A stretch of 64,000 bases of DNA from positions 5,356,749-5,420,748 of the forward strand of contig CM030938.1 in the NCBI GenBank assembly GCA_018136815.1. The letters are read 5' to 3'. A model generated the notes under the pieces. It worked only from the letters and a program-made list of their open reading frames with translations. It searched no databases and had not been told where the DNA came from. Positions 52,736-63,198 of the stretch are shown piece by piece (position 1 is the first letter of the stretch; each line of letters starts with the position of its first letter). The position numbers were made by a program, and so were the translations under genes. The stretch comes from Isochrysis galbana (taxonomy: Eukaryota > Haptophyta > Isochrysidales > Isochrysidaceae).

Positions 52736-55329
52736 ATGCGACGTTCCGCCGGTCTGCGCGCGATGCTGAGCCTCGTGGTGCGTGGGCGCGTTCTAGCGAT
52801 GCTGCCGCTGGTACGCGGGTACTGGGCAGCGTCTGGCGGCCCACGCGGCTGGCCCCGTCCCTCCGCACGCGCGCTCTGCACCGCATCGCCCGAATTCGGC
52901 GCGCTCGGCCTCTCTCCACACCTGCTCGAGGCGCTCAGCCAGATGGGCATCGAGAGCCCGACGCAGATCCAGCGGCTCGCGTGGCCTGTGGTGCGCTCGG
53001 GCATGGATGCGGTGCTGCTTGACGAAACAGGCACGGGCAAGACGCTCGCGTACGTGCTACCCATCCTCCAGGCCGTTGTGGAGGAGCGGGAGGCGTTGAT
53101 GATGGAGGCGCTCCGTGATGCAAAGCGGGCCGAGGCGGCGAGGGCGGCAGAAGGCAATGCGCCGGCGCCGGCGCCGGCGGGTGGATACCGGCTGACACTA
53201 CCGCGCATTCCTTCTCAAGCCCTGCTGCTCGCTCCTAACCGCGAGCTCGTCGTCCAGGTCTACGAGACGGTGCAGCACCTGCTTTCACACGTGCCTGCCA
53301 ATTACGGAATCCGAGCCTCGGCGCTCACGGAGCCCGATGCCAACGGTGATTTGGACGTGCTTGTCTCGACCCCGGCCATTGCTCAGCGATCGTACGTGCC
53401 ACCACATCCTGCACGCGCTCCCGCTCTCGCCCCGCTGCTGGGCTCGTGGTGGGACAGGGGCGCTCTCATAGGAGACGGCCGGCAGCCGGATTGACAAACG
53501 ATGGCACTAGGCCATTGGCCACGCACCCTGTGATATGTCGGATCGTAGATATCATCGAGCCTATTGCTGTCAAGACACCTTCCTGATCCTGCCCTTCCGT
53601 GCCACTTCCATTCCTCCGCAGGTGGCGTGGTGTGCCAAAGGGCTCACGAAATCGGGGACCAGGACGTGTGCGTTGGGTCGTGCTAGATGAAGCAGACCAA
53701 ATCCTCGCTGGCTCTTTCAAGCCAGCAGTGCGTGACAAGTATCCGATCGAGGTTATTTTGAAGGAGCTCAAATTAGAGGCTAAACGCGCGGCACCGCAAG
53801 TTGGGGCGACTAGTGAGTTGCAAAGCGAAGATTATGCGGATGATGAGAACGATGGTACGGCAGATTTGCGACGAGCGAGGAACGAGCTTAGGCGTGCGCG
53901 CACTGAGGAGGCAAGAACAGAGGCACGAGCGAAGTTGGCGATGGCGCGCGCGGCCAGCTGGGCAAGCAAGCAGTTCGTCCTCGTCGGTGCCACGATGCCC
54001 AATGCGGGAACAAAAAACATTGAGGTGCGATGCCATCCACCACCCGCAGGGGGGAGGGCCATGGACACGCAAGGGTTCGTTGGTCGCTTGCCGCACGTCC
54101 TTGCTCTCGGAAGGTCGCGCATCGCGCACTCCATGTTTCAGGTCGAGTGCATCTTGTCTTCATGGATCACATGGACGCGCCACTCACGCTTTCACCACTT
54201 GAATGCTCCTTTGATCGCTAGCTTTACGTCCAGAAGAGTTTTCCCTCGGCTAAATGGGTCCGCACAGGCCGTGAACATCGAGACAAGTCAGGCTTGCGAC
54301 AAGTTTTCGTAAAGGTTGATGGAGATAGCCGAGGCGCCGCTCTGCGTGCGGCCGTCGAGAGGGGACCCCAGGGCCGCACGGTCGTCTTCGCTAATACGTA
54401 CGCTCAGACCATTCAGCTGGCCCGCAAAAAAAGGAATCATCGAATTCAACATTGAATCTCTACCAACCTCTCAATCCGGACCATCGCATTGGATTCCTGG
54501 GACGGCTGATTAGCCATAGCGGACCGCGACTACCCCCTTCGAGCGTCCTTCTGTCTGCAGCCTAATGGGCTGTATGCCTGCGCTTATGACAGTTGCTTAG
54601 GTGGATGCTCACTCCACTTCTGCTTGCTCATAGGCTTGCATCGGCCGAGGAGGCGCTCTGGCACCTGAAGGGGGTTCGCCTAGCAGCACCCTTCCACAAC
54701 AATGTGACGACTGAGGAGCGCAGACAATCGCTGGCGAATTTCCAGGCTGGGGAGCTCCCGGTAAGCATTAAACAGAGACACTCCCCTGCTTGATGGCCAC
54801 ACAGGGGAGATTGCTAGCCTGATTTCTCGCGCTCGCGCCTTCCTAGCAAGCACAACGGGCACTTCCCACCCCTTTGATGACGAACTCCATGCCTCTTGCG
54901 TTGAGGTCTTAGTGTGTTCCGGCCTTGCCTCGCGTGGCATTGATTTCGTCGATGTAGCTCACGTTGTGCAGTATGAAATGGCGACGAATGCAGTCGAGTA
55001 CATGCATCGTATCGGTCGAACTGCGCGCGCCGGCCGAGAGGGCACCGCTACCGCCCTCTACGACGAAATGGGAGTAGAATTGGTCGAGGTATGTGAGCCC
55101 GTCGCAGCCGAATATCACACGTGATGCCTCGCACACCCTCTGGCTCACTGCCACCTTCACGCCATCATGCCGCTTTGGCGTTGTTTGCTGATAATGCCGC
55201 ATGTGGGCCGCGCAGGCGCTGCGCTCTGCTTCAGAAAGGGGGACCCCAATCGACGAGACCTTCTCTCGCAAAAGGCTTTTTCGTAAGAGGATAAACAAGG
55301 CTCGCAAGAGGCAAAGCCCAGCGGTCTAA
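52736..55329 (+). CDS. DEAD-box RNA helicase, probably mitochondrial
   Basis: Six exons: 52736-53391, 53622-54024, 54234-54397, 54634-54760, 54906-55088 and 55216-55329, total 548 aa with consistent phases. The first ATG is at 52736. The N-terminus (MRRSAGLRAMLSLVVRGRVL, ending RALCTAS) is a strong mitochondrial presequence candidate. Motifs: Q (SPTQIQ), I (DETGTGKT), Ia (LLLAPNRELVVQVY), II (VVLDEADQIL), III as GAT (VLVGATMP), IV (TVVFANT), V (LASRGIDF) and VI (YMHRIGRTARAGREG). It ends in a basic tail (RKRLFRKRINKARKRQ). Motif I has Asp-Glu before TGTGKT where Ala is usual, and motif III is GAT rather than SAT. It should unwind or remodel RNA with ATP; the target is unknown. Donors include GTACGT, GTGCGA and GTACGC. 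Confidence 0.92.
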
Positions 55330-56815
55330 ACTTGTCGAACGCAAGCAGTGTGACGTTCCATTCGTGTCATGCATGTAGAGTGGCATCATTGATGAACGCA
55401 CACGTCGTTTCTTGGCATCGTGCCATTCGTCAACCTGCGATTTCGAATGCCGACATTGGTACTACCACTACTACCTACCACCGCGATGCATTTGTCCGAA
55501 GAGTGAAAAGGAATCGGCTTTCTAGTAGATCGGCTGCCGCGTCGATTCTTGCCGACGTTGGCAATAGCAGACAAAACCAACTCTCAAGTAGCACTGCGCT
55601 ACTTGATGAAAGCGGACAAAAACGAGCATGCCTGCCACCGTCTGGCGACAAAAGGGCAGCAGGGCGCCTCTTGGCCCTTGGCCCCTAAGAGGAGGCCGAT
55701 ACCTAAGTAAGGTGGATTTATCATACATAGAGTAGCGAACCCCCAACCGACCCTATAAAGCTCTCAGCTAACGCCAACTAGAGGCATTATAAAATGGCGG
55801 CGAGCGTGCCACATGAACGGCACCGGCTGAATAATGGCCGACTCGATTCCGATTCCACGAGAGAGCCATGAGTACTCAGTAACAGGCCTCTAACTCTAAC
55901 AACTATCATGATAACGATCGGGTGCCATGGAGCGCGCGCCCACGCACCTGCTTCGACTCACAAGAGCGTATCTCGACGAAACCCGGGCCGCAGCTCGCCG
56001 TGGCCCACACTCGCTACGGCGAGAGAGATTAGCGCTCTAGCTCTGGGCCCCTAGCCCATAGTTTCACGAGTGCCCCCCGCCTCCCCGCGTTGCGCGTGCT
56101 GTTTTACCCGAAAGGGGCCCCCACCTAGCGTGGACTCGAGGAGAGGGCGTGCTGGGGTGCGCAGGGTCGGTGCGTGCACTGGAGGGGGGACAAATATCGA
56201 GGGGAGGGGGCAGTGCCCCCCCCCCCCCCCCTCCCCATATCACTCGGACACTTAGCTCGTCAGGTACAGGGCGGGAATCCGGGACTGGAAAGTTGTGTCC
56301 AATTAGCTAGTGGGGTTGGCTATAATATAGTAATAACATTAATTATTTTAATGTGTACTCTCGGAAAGCGAGTTCGAGTCCGGAGCGCGCTCTGCAGTTC
56401 GAGCCCCGCGTCCCGCGCCCCGCTTCGTTCGACTCCGCTCCTCTATGCTCGCTAGCTTCTACCGTGAAAATCTGCCCTCCGTCGCCCTGCCAAAACCAAA
56501 ACACTTGGCTCCGCCTTCTTCCTATCACCTTCCTTGCTAGATCCTTCCGCCCCGGTTTCCCGCTTGTCCCGAAGTATCGGTTACTAGTATTAGTATCGGT
56601 TACACGTTACACCTAGTTATGGGCCGAGGATATAGCTCTATAGCTCACTACTATGAGAAGGTTCCAAAACATTGGAATGAATCACACAATGAAAATTGGA
56701 CAGAATTCAATGGATACCTAGGGAAGCACAATGGTACCCTCCTCTTGCATGAACACCTTTACCCTAGCCCCCTAGGGGGAAAAAACTCAAAAACGGGCTG
56801 GATAAACTCGCGTTC
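55330..56815. other. Spacer with a weak MERA-like head
   Basis: ATG 55927 opens MERAPTHLLRLTRAYLDE (37 aa) behind AACTATCATGATAACG, resembling the MERA heads but without RGRP. C-run 56216-56231. The frame 55332-55688 is unrecognised. No host gene is supported. Confidence 0.3.
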
Positions 56816-56877
56816 CGTCAAGAGAGGGCCAGGTGACAGGAAGTCGCGTTCCGTCAAAAGAGGGCCAGGTGATTGTT
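56816..56877 (+). repeat. Short tandem duplication, unit about 36 bp
   Basis: CGCGTTCCGTCAAGAGAGGG CCAGGTGA occurs twice (about 56808-56836 and 56845-56872) with one A/G difference. Confidence 0.7.
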
Positions 56878-57025
56878 TTTTTTTCACCCAGAGGTGCATG
56901 TTTTGTTTTTCAACCAGTCTTCTATTATTATAAAGATGAGTACAAAGCTAATCACGACATACAAGGACGCGGCGCGTGAGCATAGCAACTCCCCCCCTTC
57001 CCCAAAACACACGGTAACCCCAAAG

Positions 57026-57175
57026 CTACTGAGTTTTCATCCTTTTCGTCTTTTTCTCACACCCCTCCTCCTCGATCCTATTGTCGATGTCGTTCTTCTG
57101 GCAGGCGACGATGTCGCTTGGCGGGAAGATGTCTGACAGATCATAGTAAGAGTCGGGTCTGAAGGTGTCTGCCAT
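57026..57175 (-). mobile_element. MADT-type ORF head, minus copy
   Basis: ATG 57175 (minus) opens a 49-aa frame, MADTFRPDSYYDLSDIFPPS, matching the ORFs inside the LTR-like repeats at 23680 and 44050 up to DIFP and then diverging. The flanking GCTCGTAGCGCTCGATGGC is also shared. A third, shorter copy of that family. Confidence 0.6.
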
Positions 57176-57333
57176 CGAGCGCTACGAGCGATGAGGTAGA
57201 CTGAAGGTGGTGTTGTCAGTCTCGCGTAAGATGCATGCGAACAAAAGATGCGAAACCCCGACGACGCTATACGCTATAGAAGGTCACGTTGACGACCAAA
57301 AGCGTCCAATTATCCCCATCCCTGCTTCCGGGA

Positions 57334-57498
57334 GGTGATGGCGATTGAACGTTTTTCCATGTGTAGGCTGGTGGTGATTGAAGGCTTTTCCATGCGGTGG
57401 GGGTGATGGCGATTGAACGCGTTCCCACGTGTAGGCTGATGGTAATTGAACGCTTTTCTATGCTGTGGGGGAGGGTGATTGTGATTGAGCGCTTCTCG
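57334..57498 (+). repeat. Minisatellite, five units of about 32-36 bp
   Basis: Units start at 57334, 57370, 57402, 57438 and 57474. Consensus GGTGATGGCGATTGAACGCT followed by TTTCCATG and either TGTAGGCT or C.GTGGGG, the two tails alternating. The alternation suggests a higher-order dimer of about 68-72 bp. Confidence 0.75.
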
Positions 57499-58161
57499 CC
57501 TTTACATCTTGTCGGTTGTCGGGCCCTCGGGCCATTAACCATTAATCAGGTCTCGAGTCCCAATCAACTGTTACTCTCTCAAGACCAAGGTCGGAGAAGA
57601 AGTTTCGACTCGCCGCCTCGGATCTGAGGGTGAGTGCTCGAAGCTGAGATCCAAGCGTTCGGCTCGTTCCAACAGGTGGGTTCCCCGTAGCTAGTAGCTA
57701 GCAGCTAGCGGTGGAATCCAGAATTTTCAGATATTTATTTCCCAACCATAGGCCGATCGGTCGGCGCGGTGGGGCGGGCAGAGCGGAGAGGGGGCTGGGG
57801 TACGCTCCACGATCCTATAGTTTTGTTCGTTTTGTCGATAGCTGCCACTTCATCAACACCCCACATAGCAACCATTTTAGCTTTTCTTGTTTCTTGTGCT
57901 TATTGCCGCACGAACGCGTTCACGCCCGGCGAGCTCGGGCATTCAAGCATGCGTTACATTACGTGCGAAGCCACACCATTTCCTCGCACGTGAAACATGG
58001 TCAAGACCGTGCGCCCTCGCCGCCGCACCCTCCATCGGCGCCGCGCATCCTAGCGGTCAACAAAAAAGAGATTTTTCGCCCACCTCTCTTTGAGGCAGAT
58101 TTGCGTTTTGCTAGCGGGTGAGCCGCAACGTCAGCGGCTGGCACCGGATCGCAATGCACGC
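57499..58161. other. Spacer with a possible sixth MERA head
   Basis: On the minus strand GTGGAGCGTACCCCAGCCCC begins at 57810, five or so bases after AAAACTATAGG, like the MERA family but with GTG in place of ATG. The rest shows no gene. Confidence 0.3.
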
Positions 58162-60386
58162 TTACTTGCGCAGCCCCGCTAATCGAGGACTGCACTTTGT
58201 CCCACGCAACAGCGCAGCTGCCTTAGGTGGAACCGCCTCTACGCCTTCCGGAGCTTGAAACAGCGAGTCGGTGGTCTGCGTCTCTGTACGGCCACGTGTC
58301 TTCTTAGGCGGCGCTTGCGCTTGCGACGATCCGTTGGCGGGCTTCATAGATGAGCGGTCGCGCTTTTTGGGCGGGGGAACATCGGAAGTCGATTCTGTGG
58401 CAACGGCATTCGAGGACGATAACGACTTCCGATTCACGCGCGGTGCGCGACTAGCAGTAGATCGCTCACAGGCAATTTCATTTATGGCCGGCAGCAATTT
58501 TTTGCTGGTTCGAGCGGGGTTGCCCTTCACTTGGCCCTCGGCGGCCTTTGGCTTGCTAACGGTAGATTGCGTAGCATCTCGCTTCTCGTTCTCCTCTCTT
58601 GACGTGACGTCGCCATCTTGGCTCATGGGAGCGTCCTTTTCTACCCGCCGCTGAACGGCACGTGCCGCACCCGTGCTAGCCGTGGGTTCCCTTCCCGATG
58701 GAAGCCCCTTTGCTCCTCCGCTAGTGGCATCAGAGTAGCGCCTCTTTGCTTTCGCCGCCTTCTTCCCGGCCACTTCCCTAGGTGGTTGAAATTCGTCTAA
58801 AATGTGCTGCATGGAAGCCCGGTTCTCATGATCTTGCAAAGCCTGCGATAGACGGGACGGTGAGAAGAGAATCGCATCTCGGTTCGTGCACCACCAATTT
58901 GGCGAGGGCTTGGACTAACCGGCTTGGAGTAAACCGCAACTGTCCACAAATGCTATCAATTTAGCCACACGTCATGCGGTTCCATGCCTTGGTAGGTCTG
59001 TCGACGATAGCGAACAAAGACGCAAACTTCACGAGGGCAGAACAAGTGGAAACCAGACGGAAGACTAGAGCTTTTTCCCAAGGAGGGTTGTGCGGATCAA
59101 GTGGGCGCATCACATTCGCTGCAACTTCTTCGGGCTCGATCAAGGATGTTTATGTTCGCTTCTAGCACCGTGGTACTCACCGTTAGGAAATGGTCCATAT
59201 TGATCACCTTTCGCTGCCGTTTGGACGCAACGGTGGCCGCTTCCCACACACGCCGAGTCAGAAATGATTCAGCCACCTAAACACGAAAGCGTGCAAAGGT
59301 CTTGACTCTTTCAGGTCATAGGCGCAGGTACAGGCTTGACAAAAAACTGGTCAGGGCGGTACTTGTGCCCGAGGACTTTTCCCATTGGGTCGTATAGCCA
59401 ACGGGTTTCAGGGCAACCACTCACCTTTGAAATAATGAAGCGAGCGTCGGCAGAATACTGCAACCTCTCATCCTTGTTCTTCGAGCCTAGCGACTCACCA
59501 AGGCGTTTCAGCAATCGCCCAATGCGCCCCTGGCACATTTATGTGGAGGCCAAAGTGAGCACAAGGAATGCGGAGATTGCGCCGGTTGCACCGCACTGCA
59601 TGACAGCCGCCACGAGGTGGTTGGCTGGGATGCCACCGCCGACAGCATCACAAAACATTCCCAGCTTCCACTGCTATCGCACTGCTGTAGTGAGATCAAT
59701 GTGCACACGTTGGGAAGGTGTGTGACGAGGTCATCTGAGACGATGCCTTGAGGAAGCTCTTCATCGTACTCCAGTTCGGCATCGCCGTTGTCAGCCAACT
59801 GCTCCGCACACTCCGCCGAGAAGCGCTGCTGTTCCTGCAACGCTGCAGTCTGCCCAATGCAGATGGGGCAGCTTAGTCGTCACAGTCAGTGCAAAAGATA
59901 TGAACAAGCTGCGCTCTTGCGCAGGCTGTATCTAGCCAGAGCGGTTGGGTCTACCGATCTTTGAGTGAGTACACGAGTGTGCTTTGCCTCGTCAGCACCA
60001 CCCGTTACCTACTGCAGCAGCAAACGGGGAGCAGCACTCACTTCCCATTCGGCCCTGTCCTTCGGCGGCATAGCCTTCCAAATTTGCATGGCCTTGTACA
60101 CAGAGAAGGGTGGCGCGTCGTCGTCCTCCTCCGCCTGAGCTCTGCGGGATCCGTGGAGTACGCGGGCAATCCTCGATGCTCAGCCCCTCGCCGGGCAACA
60201 CACGCAGTTCTATCCAAGGTACAAGCCCTCCCTCTCCAGTAAGCGCTGGACGGGGAGAGAAGGTGAGGGAGAAGGGGAAAGAAGGAGAGTGCGGCAGCAG
60301 GAAAGCGCGTGAGGGCGGGCGCTGGGCTAGTCTCACTGCTTGCACGCGGCGAACTGCATAAACGGAGTGAGGCCACCGCCTCTCAT
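58162..60386 (-). CDS. HMG-box protein fused to a POLE3/DPB4-like histone fold (apparent 1-nt frameshift)
   Basis: Six exons on the minus strand: 60386-60337, 60141-60042, 59849-59709, 59529-59425, 59277-59181 and 58842-58162, about 390 aa. Exons 1-3 give an HMG box: LTPFMQFAACKQ, APPFSVYKAMQIWKAMPPKD, AEWETAALQEQQRFSAEC. An acidic linker (DAELEYDEELPQG) leads to a histone fold like POLE3/DPB4 and NF-YB: THLPNGRIGRLLKRLGES, QYSADARFIISKVAESFL, RRVWEAATVASK, then in the next frame QRKVINMDHFLT and ALQDHENRASMQHILDEF. The frames join only if one A of AAAA (59220-59223) is skipped. The basic tail (PPKKRDRSS, PPKKTRGR) suggests nuclear location. Likely a chromatin or replication DNA-binding protein. 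ATG 60386 is the first in frame, but a 3' splice-like CTTTCAG just before it leaves an upstream exon possible. Confidence 0.7.
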
Positions 60387-60747
60387 CCTTCTGAAAGAAG
60401 TAAAGCGGAGAGATGGAGAGGGAGGAGTGAAGGGGAGTGACAGAGAGAAGCAGGGAAGACGGCGAGAGAGCGAGAGAGAGAGTGAGTGAGTGAGGCGGAG
60501 GCGATGAGAGATCTCCTCTCTAGAGTAGAGGAGAGTAAGCGTGAGGAGAGAGAGATAAAACTCACTCCTCTCGTTTGGAAGAGAGGAGAGCACAGTCCCT
60601 CTCTTGCTGGCGCCAAGCGCGCGAGCCGAGGGGCGGGGCGGGGGAAAGGGGCGGGGGGGCGGGGGAGCGGGGGAGCGGGGCGGGAAATCGTAAGAGGGAG
60701 GGACTGGGCGTGCCATGTGCCATAGCTCTACTTCTTTACTCATAGAT
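60387..60747. other. Low-complexity purine-rich spacer
   Basis: GAGAGAGCGAGAGAGAGAGT repeats and G-rich runs (60640-60690) upstream of the HMG gene. No gene is seen. Confidence 0.4.
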
Positions 60748-60926
60748 GTCTCTTGGAAGCGGCGGCAGGAAGCACCTTTGTGAAGGTGCTTCGCGACAGT
60801 TGAGTGCTCTCACTAAGCTCCATATATCACGGTCAATGGACGTTCCATCTCTTGTGAACACACCCCGTCCTCGAGGCAACTCCGACATGCAGCACCTCCC
60901 AGGGTGCTTCGCCGGTAAAGAGATAC
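60748..60926 (+). mobile_element. Hairpin-ended MITE, copy 2
   Basis: TCTCTTGGAAGCGGCGGCAG, hairpin GAAGCACCTTTGTGAAGGTG CTTC at the left, CATGCAGCACCTCCCAGGGT GCTTCGCCGG and AAAGAGA-TA at the right. Interior phrases AAGCTCCATAT, ACGGTCAATG and GTCCTCGAGGCAACT align with 10243-10440. Noncoding. Confidence 0.7.
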
Positions 60927-62104
60927 AAGTAGAAGACTTCAAGTAGAGATGGTACGAGGAGGCGATTATTCCACGAGAAGGAAGGAACCTGGGGGAGGGG
61001 AAAAGCGAGGTTAACTCCTTACTGCCGAAGCGCCAAAATTGGAGCTTCCGCACTTTCTTTTGTCAACTGCTCGCTACCCGCTCACCCGTAGCCCCCAAGC
61101 TCTCGGGGGGGACATTCTCCCCCACCCTTGGATGCTTGGATGAACGATGAACAGCCCGTAGATTGTAGATTCGGTGATCTAGACATGAATGAAGTGGAAA
61201 AACTGAAAAAAAGTGCAGCTCCAATATTGGAGCTTCATTTTCTAACAAAAATTACGCCGATTAGGAAAGAGATGTGAGATGTGCCGGGAGGAAACGGGGA
61301 AACACTACGGACTTTCGTCTCCTCTCTCTGGGCGCCGCCATCGCGCCACCGCCACCCTTCCACCTGGCGGGGGGGCCACGAAGGCTCTCTTGGGAGTCCG
61401 AGAAGAAAAAATACGTTGCGCCATTTTTCGCCCACGGCATCTCACTTCTCTCTTTCGTCTCTTACACGCACCTCATCCGACTCATCCTGTATCCTTTATC
61501 ACATGTCACATGTACACGCTGCCTCTAAGCGTGAAACAGAAGCGCCAAAATTGGCGCTTCAAGCCGGCAGCAAGGGCAAGGAGTTAATGGTTAATAGTTA
61601 ATAGGTTAGGGCGGGTAGTTAGGAGGAAAGTAGCAGAAAGAAGCACTCAAGCAGCACTCTGCCACACGCCGTGCACGTAGCGATTGGGTTGTTGAGTCTT
61701 CGTATTGGTATTGGGAACTTTTTCTACTCCCTACTGCTACTACTGCTACTTAAAAAAATCCTCGGTTTCCCTCTTCCTCTTCCTGCTCAACCTTGAGACC
61801 TGAGATGGTTATTCAAAAAAAAATTACCCCTGCTATTAATGAAAACCCCGGTTGACTGCTTGACTACCCTACTACTAGTACAGAGGAGGAGAGTCCCCGT
61901 AAGGGTGACTCCGACTCCCCCCCAAGCGGAGGGCGTGGATGTGGTACCGGATGAAGGCAAGCCGCCTAAGCAGGTAAGGCAGACCCTGCGGCTTGGGCTT
62001 GCGGGGCGAGGGGCATAACTTGGTCGGATCTGCTGACCATAGTAAACACTTATTACACTCTTGTTGACATAATGAGAATGAGACAAGGCCGTTATGGGGG
62101 TTGC
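60927..62104. other. Intergenic region, no gene seen
   Basis: Contains two GCGCCAAAATTGG[A/C]GCTTC phrases (61030 and 61541) and a related AGCTCCAATATTGGAGCTTC near 61217, all short palindromes. No coding frame is convincing. Confidence 0.4.
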
Positions 62105-62610
62105 CCCTGACCAGACTTGCTCCGAGAAGTCACCTAACTTGCCTTGCTTTCTTGCCTTTCCCCTGGCCCAACTTGTCAAAACTTGCTCTTTTTGTGAGTG
62201 GTGAGTGATAACGTGCGTCACGTTTCAGCACGTTTCCTGAGCGTTAGCGGAGAAAAAAATGAACTATGAACTATGAACTCCTCAAAAGGGGGCAAGCTAG
62301 CTAGCAAGGGGTCACCGCCACACTTTGTCACAGTTGATTGTGGATTGTGGTTGAGTAAGTCGGCGGGTACAACATAAATTTTTTTTTGAAGATTCTGGGC
62401 TACACACCTACACTAGTTTCGGGTCCTCCTATCGCTAACTAACACCGCCCTTACTTCCCTCCCTCCACCTCGTTCCCTGCTCTCTAATAGCTAATAGATA
62501 GAAACACTATATTTACCCTAACTTGCCATTACTTGCTTCGGTCTCACCTAACTTGTCAGCATGCACAGATCTACCTAAATTGCGAAAAAACTTGCGGGCA
62601 AGTCTGGTCA
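62105..62610 (+). repeat. AACTTG-rich degenerate repeat clusters
   Basis: AACTTG or ACTTGC occurs repeatedly at 62105-62190 and 62518-62600, mostly preceded by CCTA or CCA. A similar cluster lies at 46595-46690, downstream of tubulin 1. Confidence 0.4.
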
Positions 62611-62819
62611 AGGGCAATATGGGGGGGGGGCTTATTTGAAGGGGTTTGAAGGTAACTGATACAAGTCTTGTTTGTATCGGGGGCCGTACGCTCCCGATGG
62701 GTAACACATGCAGATACGTTAAACTGAAGAGTAGCACTCTGAGTATTGGTAAAATACAGTCGTCGGGGGTCGAACGGGCACTGCTCGAGCTGTTCGACTC
62801 GCTGTTGGGGGGGACGACC

Positions 62820-63120
62820 GTTGCCATCGGGAGGGAGGAGGAGGAGGAGGAGGAGGAGGGAGGGGGGGGGGGGGGGGACCGTTGCCATCGGGGGGCGGAG
62901 GGGGCCGGGGGGGGGCGAGGGGGGGGGGGCGAGGGGGGGGCGAGGGGGGGGGGGCGAAGGGGGGGGGGCGAGGGGGGGGGGCGAGGGGGGGGGGGGGGGG
63001 GGGGGGGGGAGTTCGCACTAGCCGCCGCCCCCCCTCCCTCCCCCCTCCCCCCCCCCCCCCCCCCCCCCCTCTCCCGCCCCCCCCCCTTCCCCTTCCCTCC
63101 CCCGCCGCGCCCAGTCGTAC
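62820..63120. repeat. G-run / C-run tract upstream of alpha-tubulin 2
   Basis: About 180 bases of nearly uninterrupted G (62862-63009, broken by GA or GC) followed within 20 bases by a C-run region (63027-63090). The two arms are complementary and could form a G/C hairpin or quadruplexes. Open Gly/Pro frames here are artefacts. Sequence accuracy in such runs is doubtful. Confidence 0.7.
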
Positions 63121-63198
63121 TCCCTCAACTCCCTCCCAGGAGAACTTCACTCGCTGTGGGCCAACAGTTACTTCCCTCTCTCTCTTCAACCAACAGTC

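Noticed and set aside
56340-56420. tRNA suggested by GTTCGAGTCC at about 56369
   Set aside because: No matching acceptor, D-arm or anticodon arm could be found around it.
58961-59143. Extra exon in the H MG-box/histone-fold gene (open minus frame)
   Set aside because: It lies within the intron between FLT and ALQ; joining exon 5 directly to 58842 continues the histone fold, so the frame is not needed.
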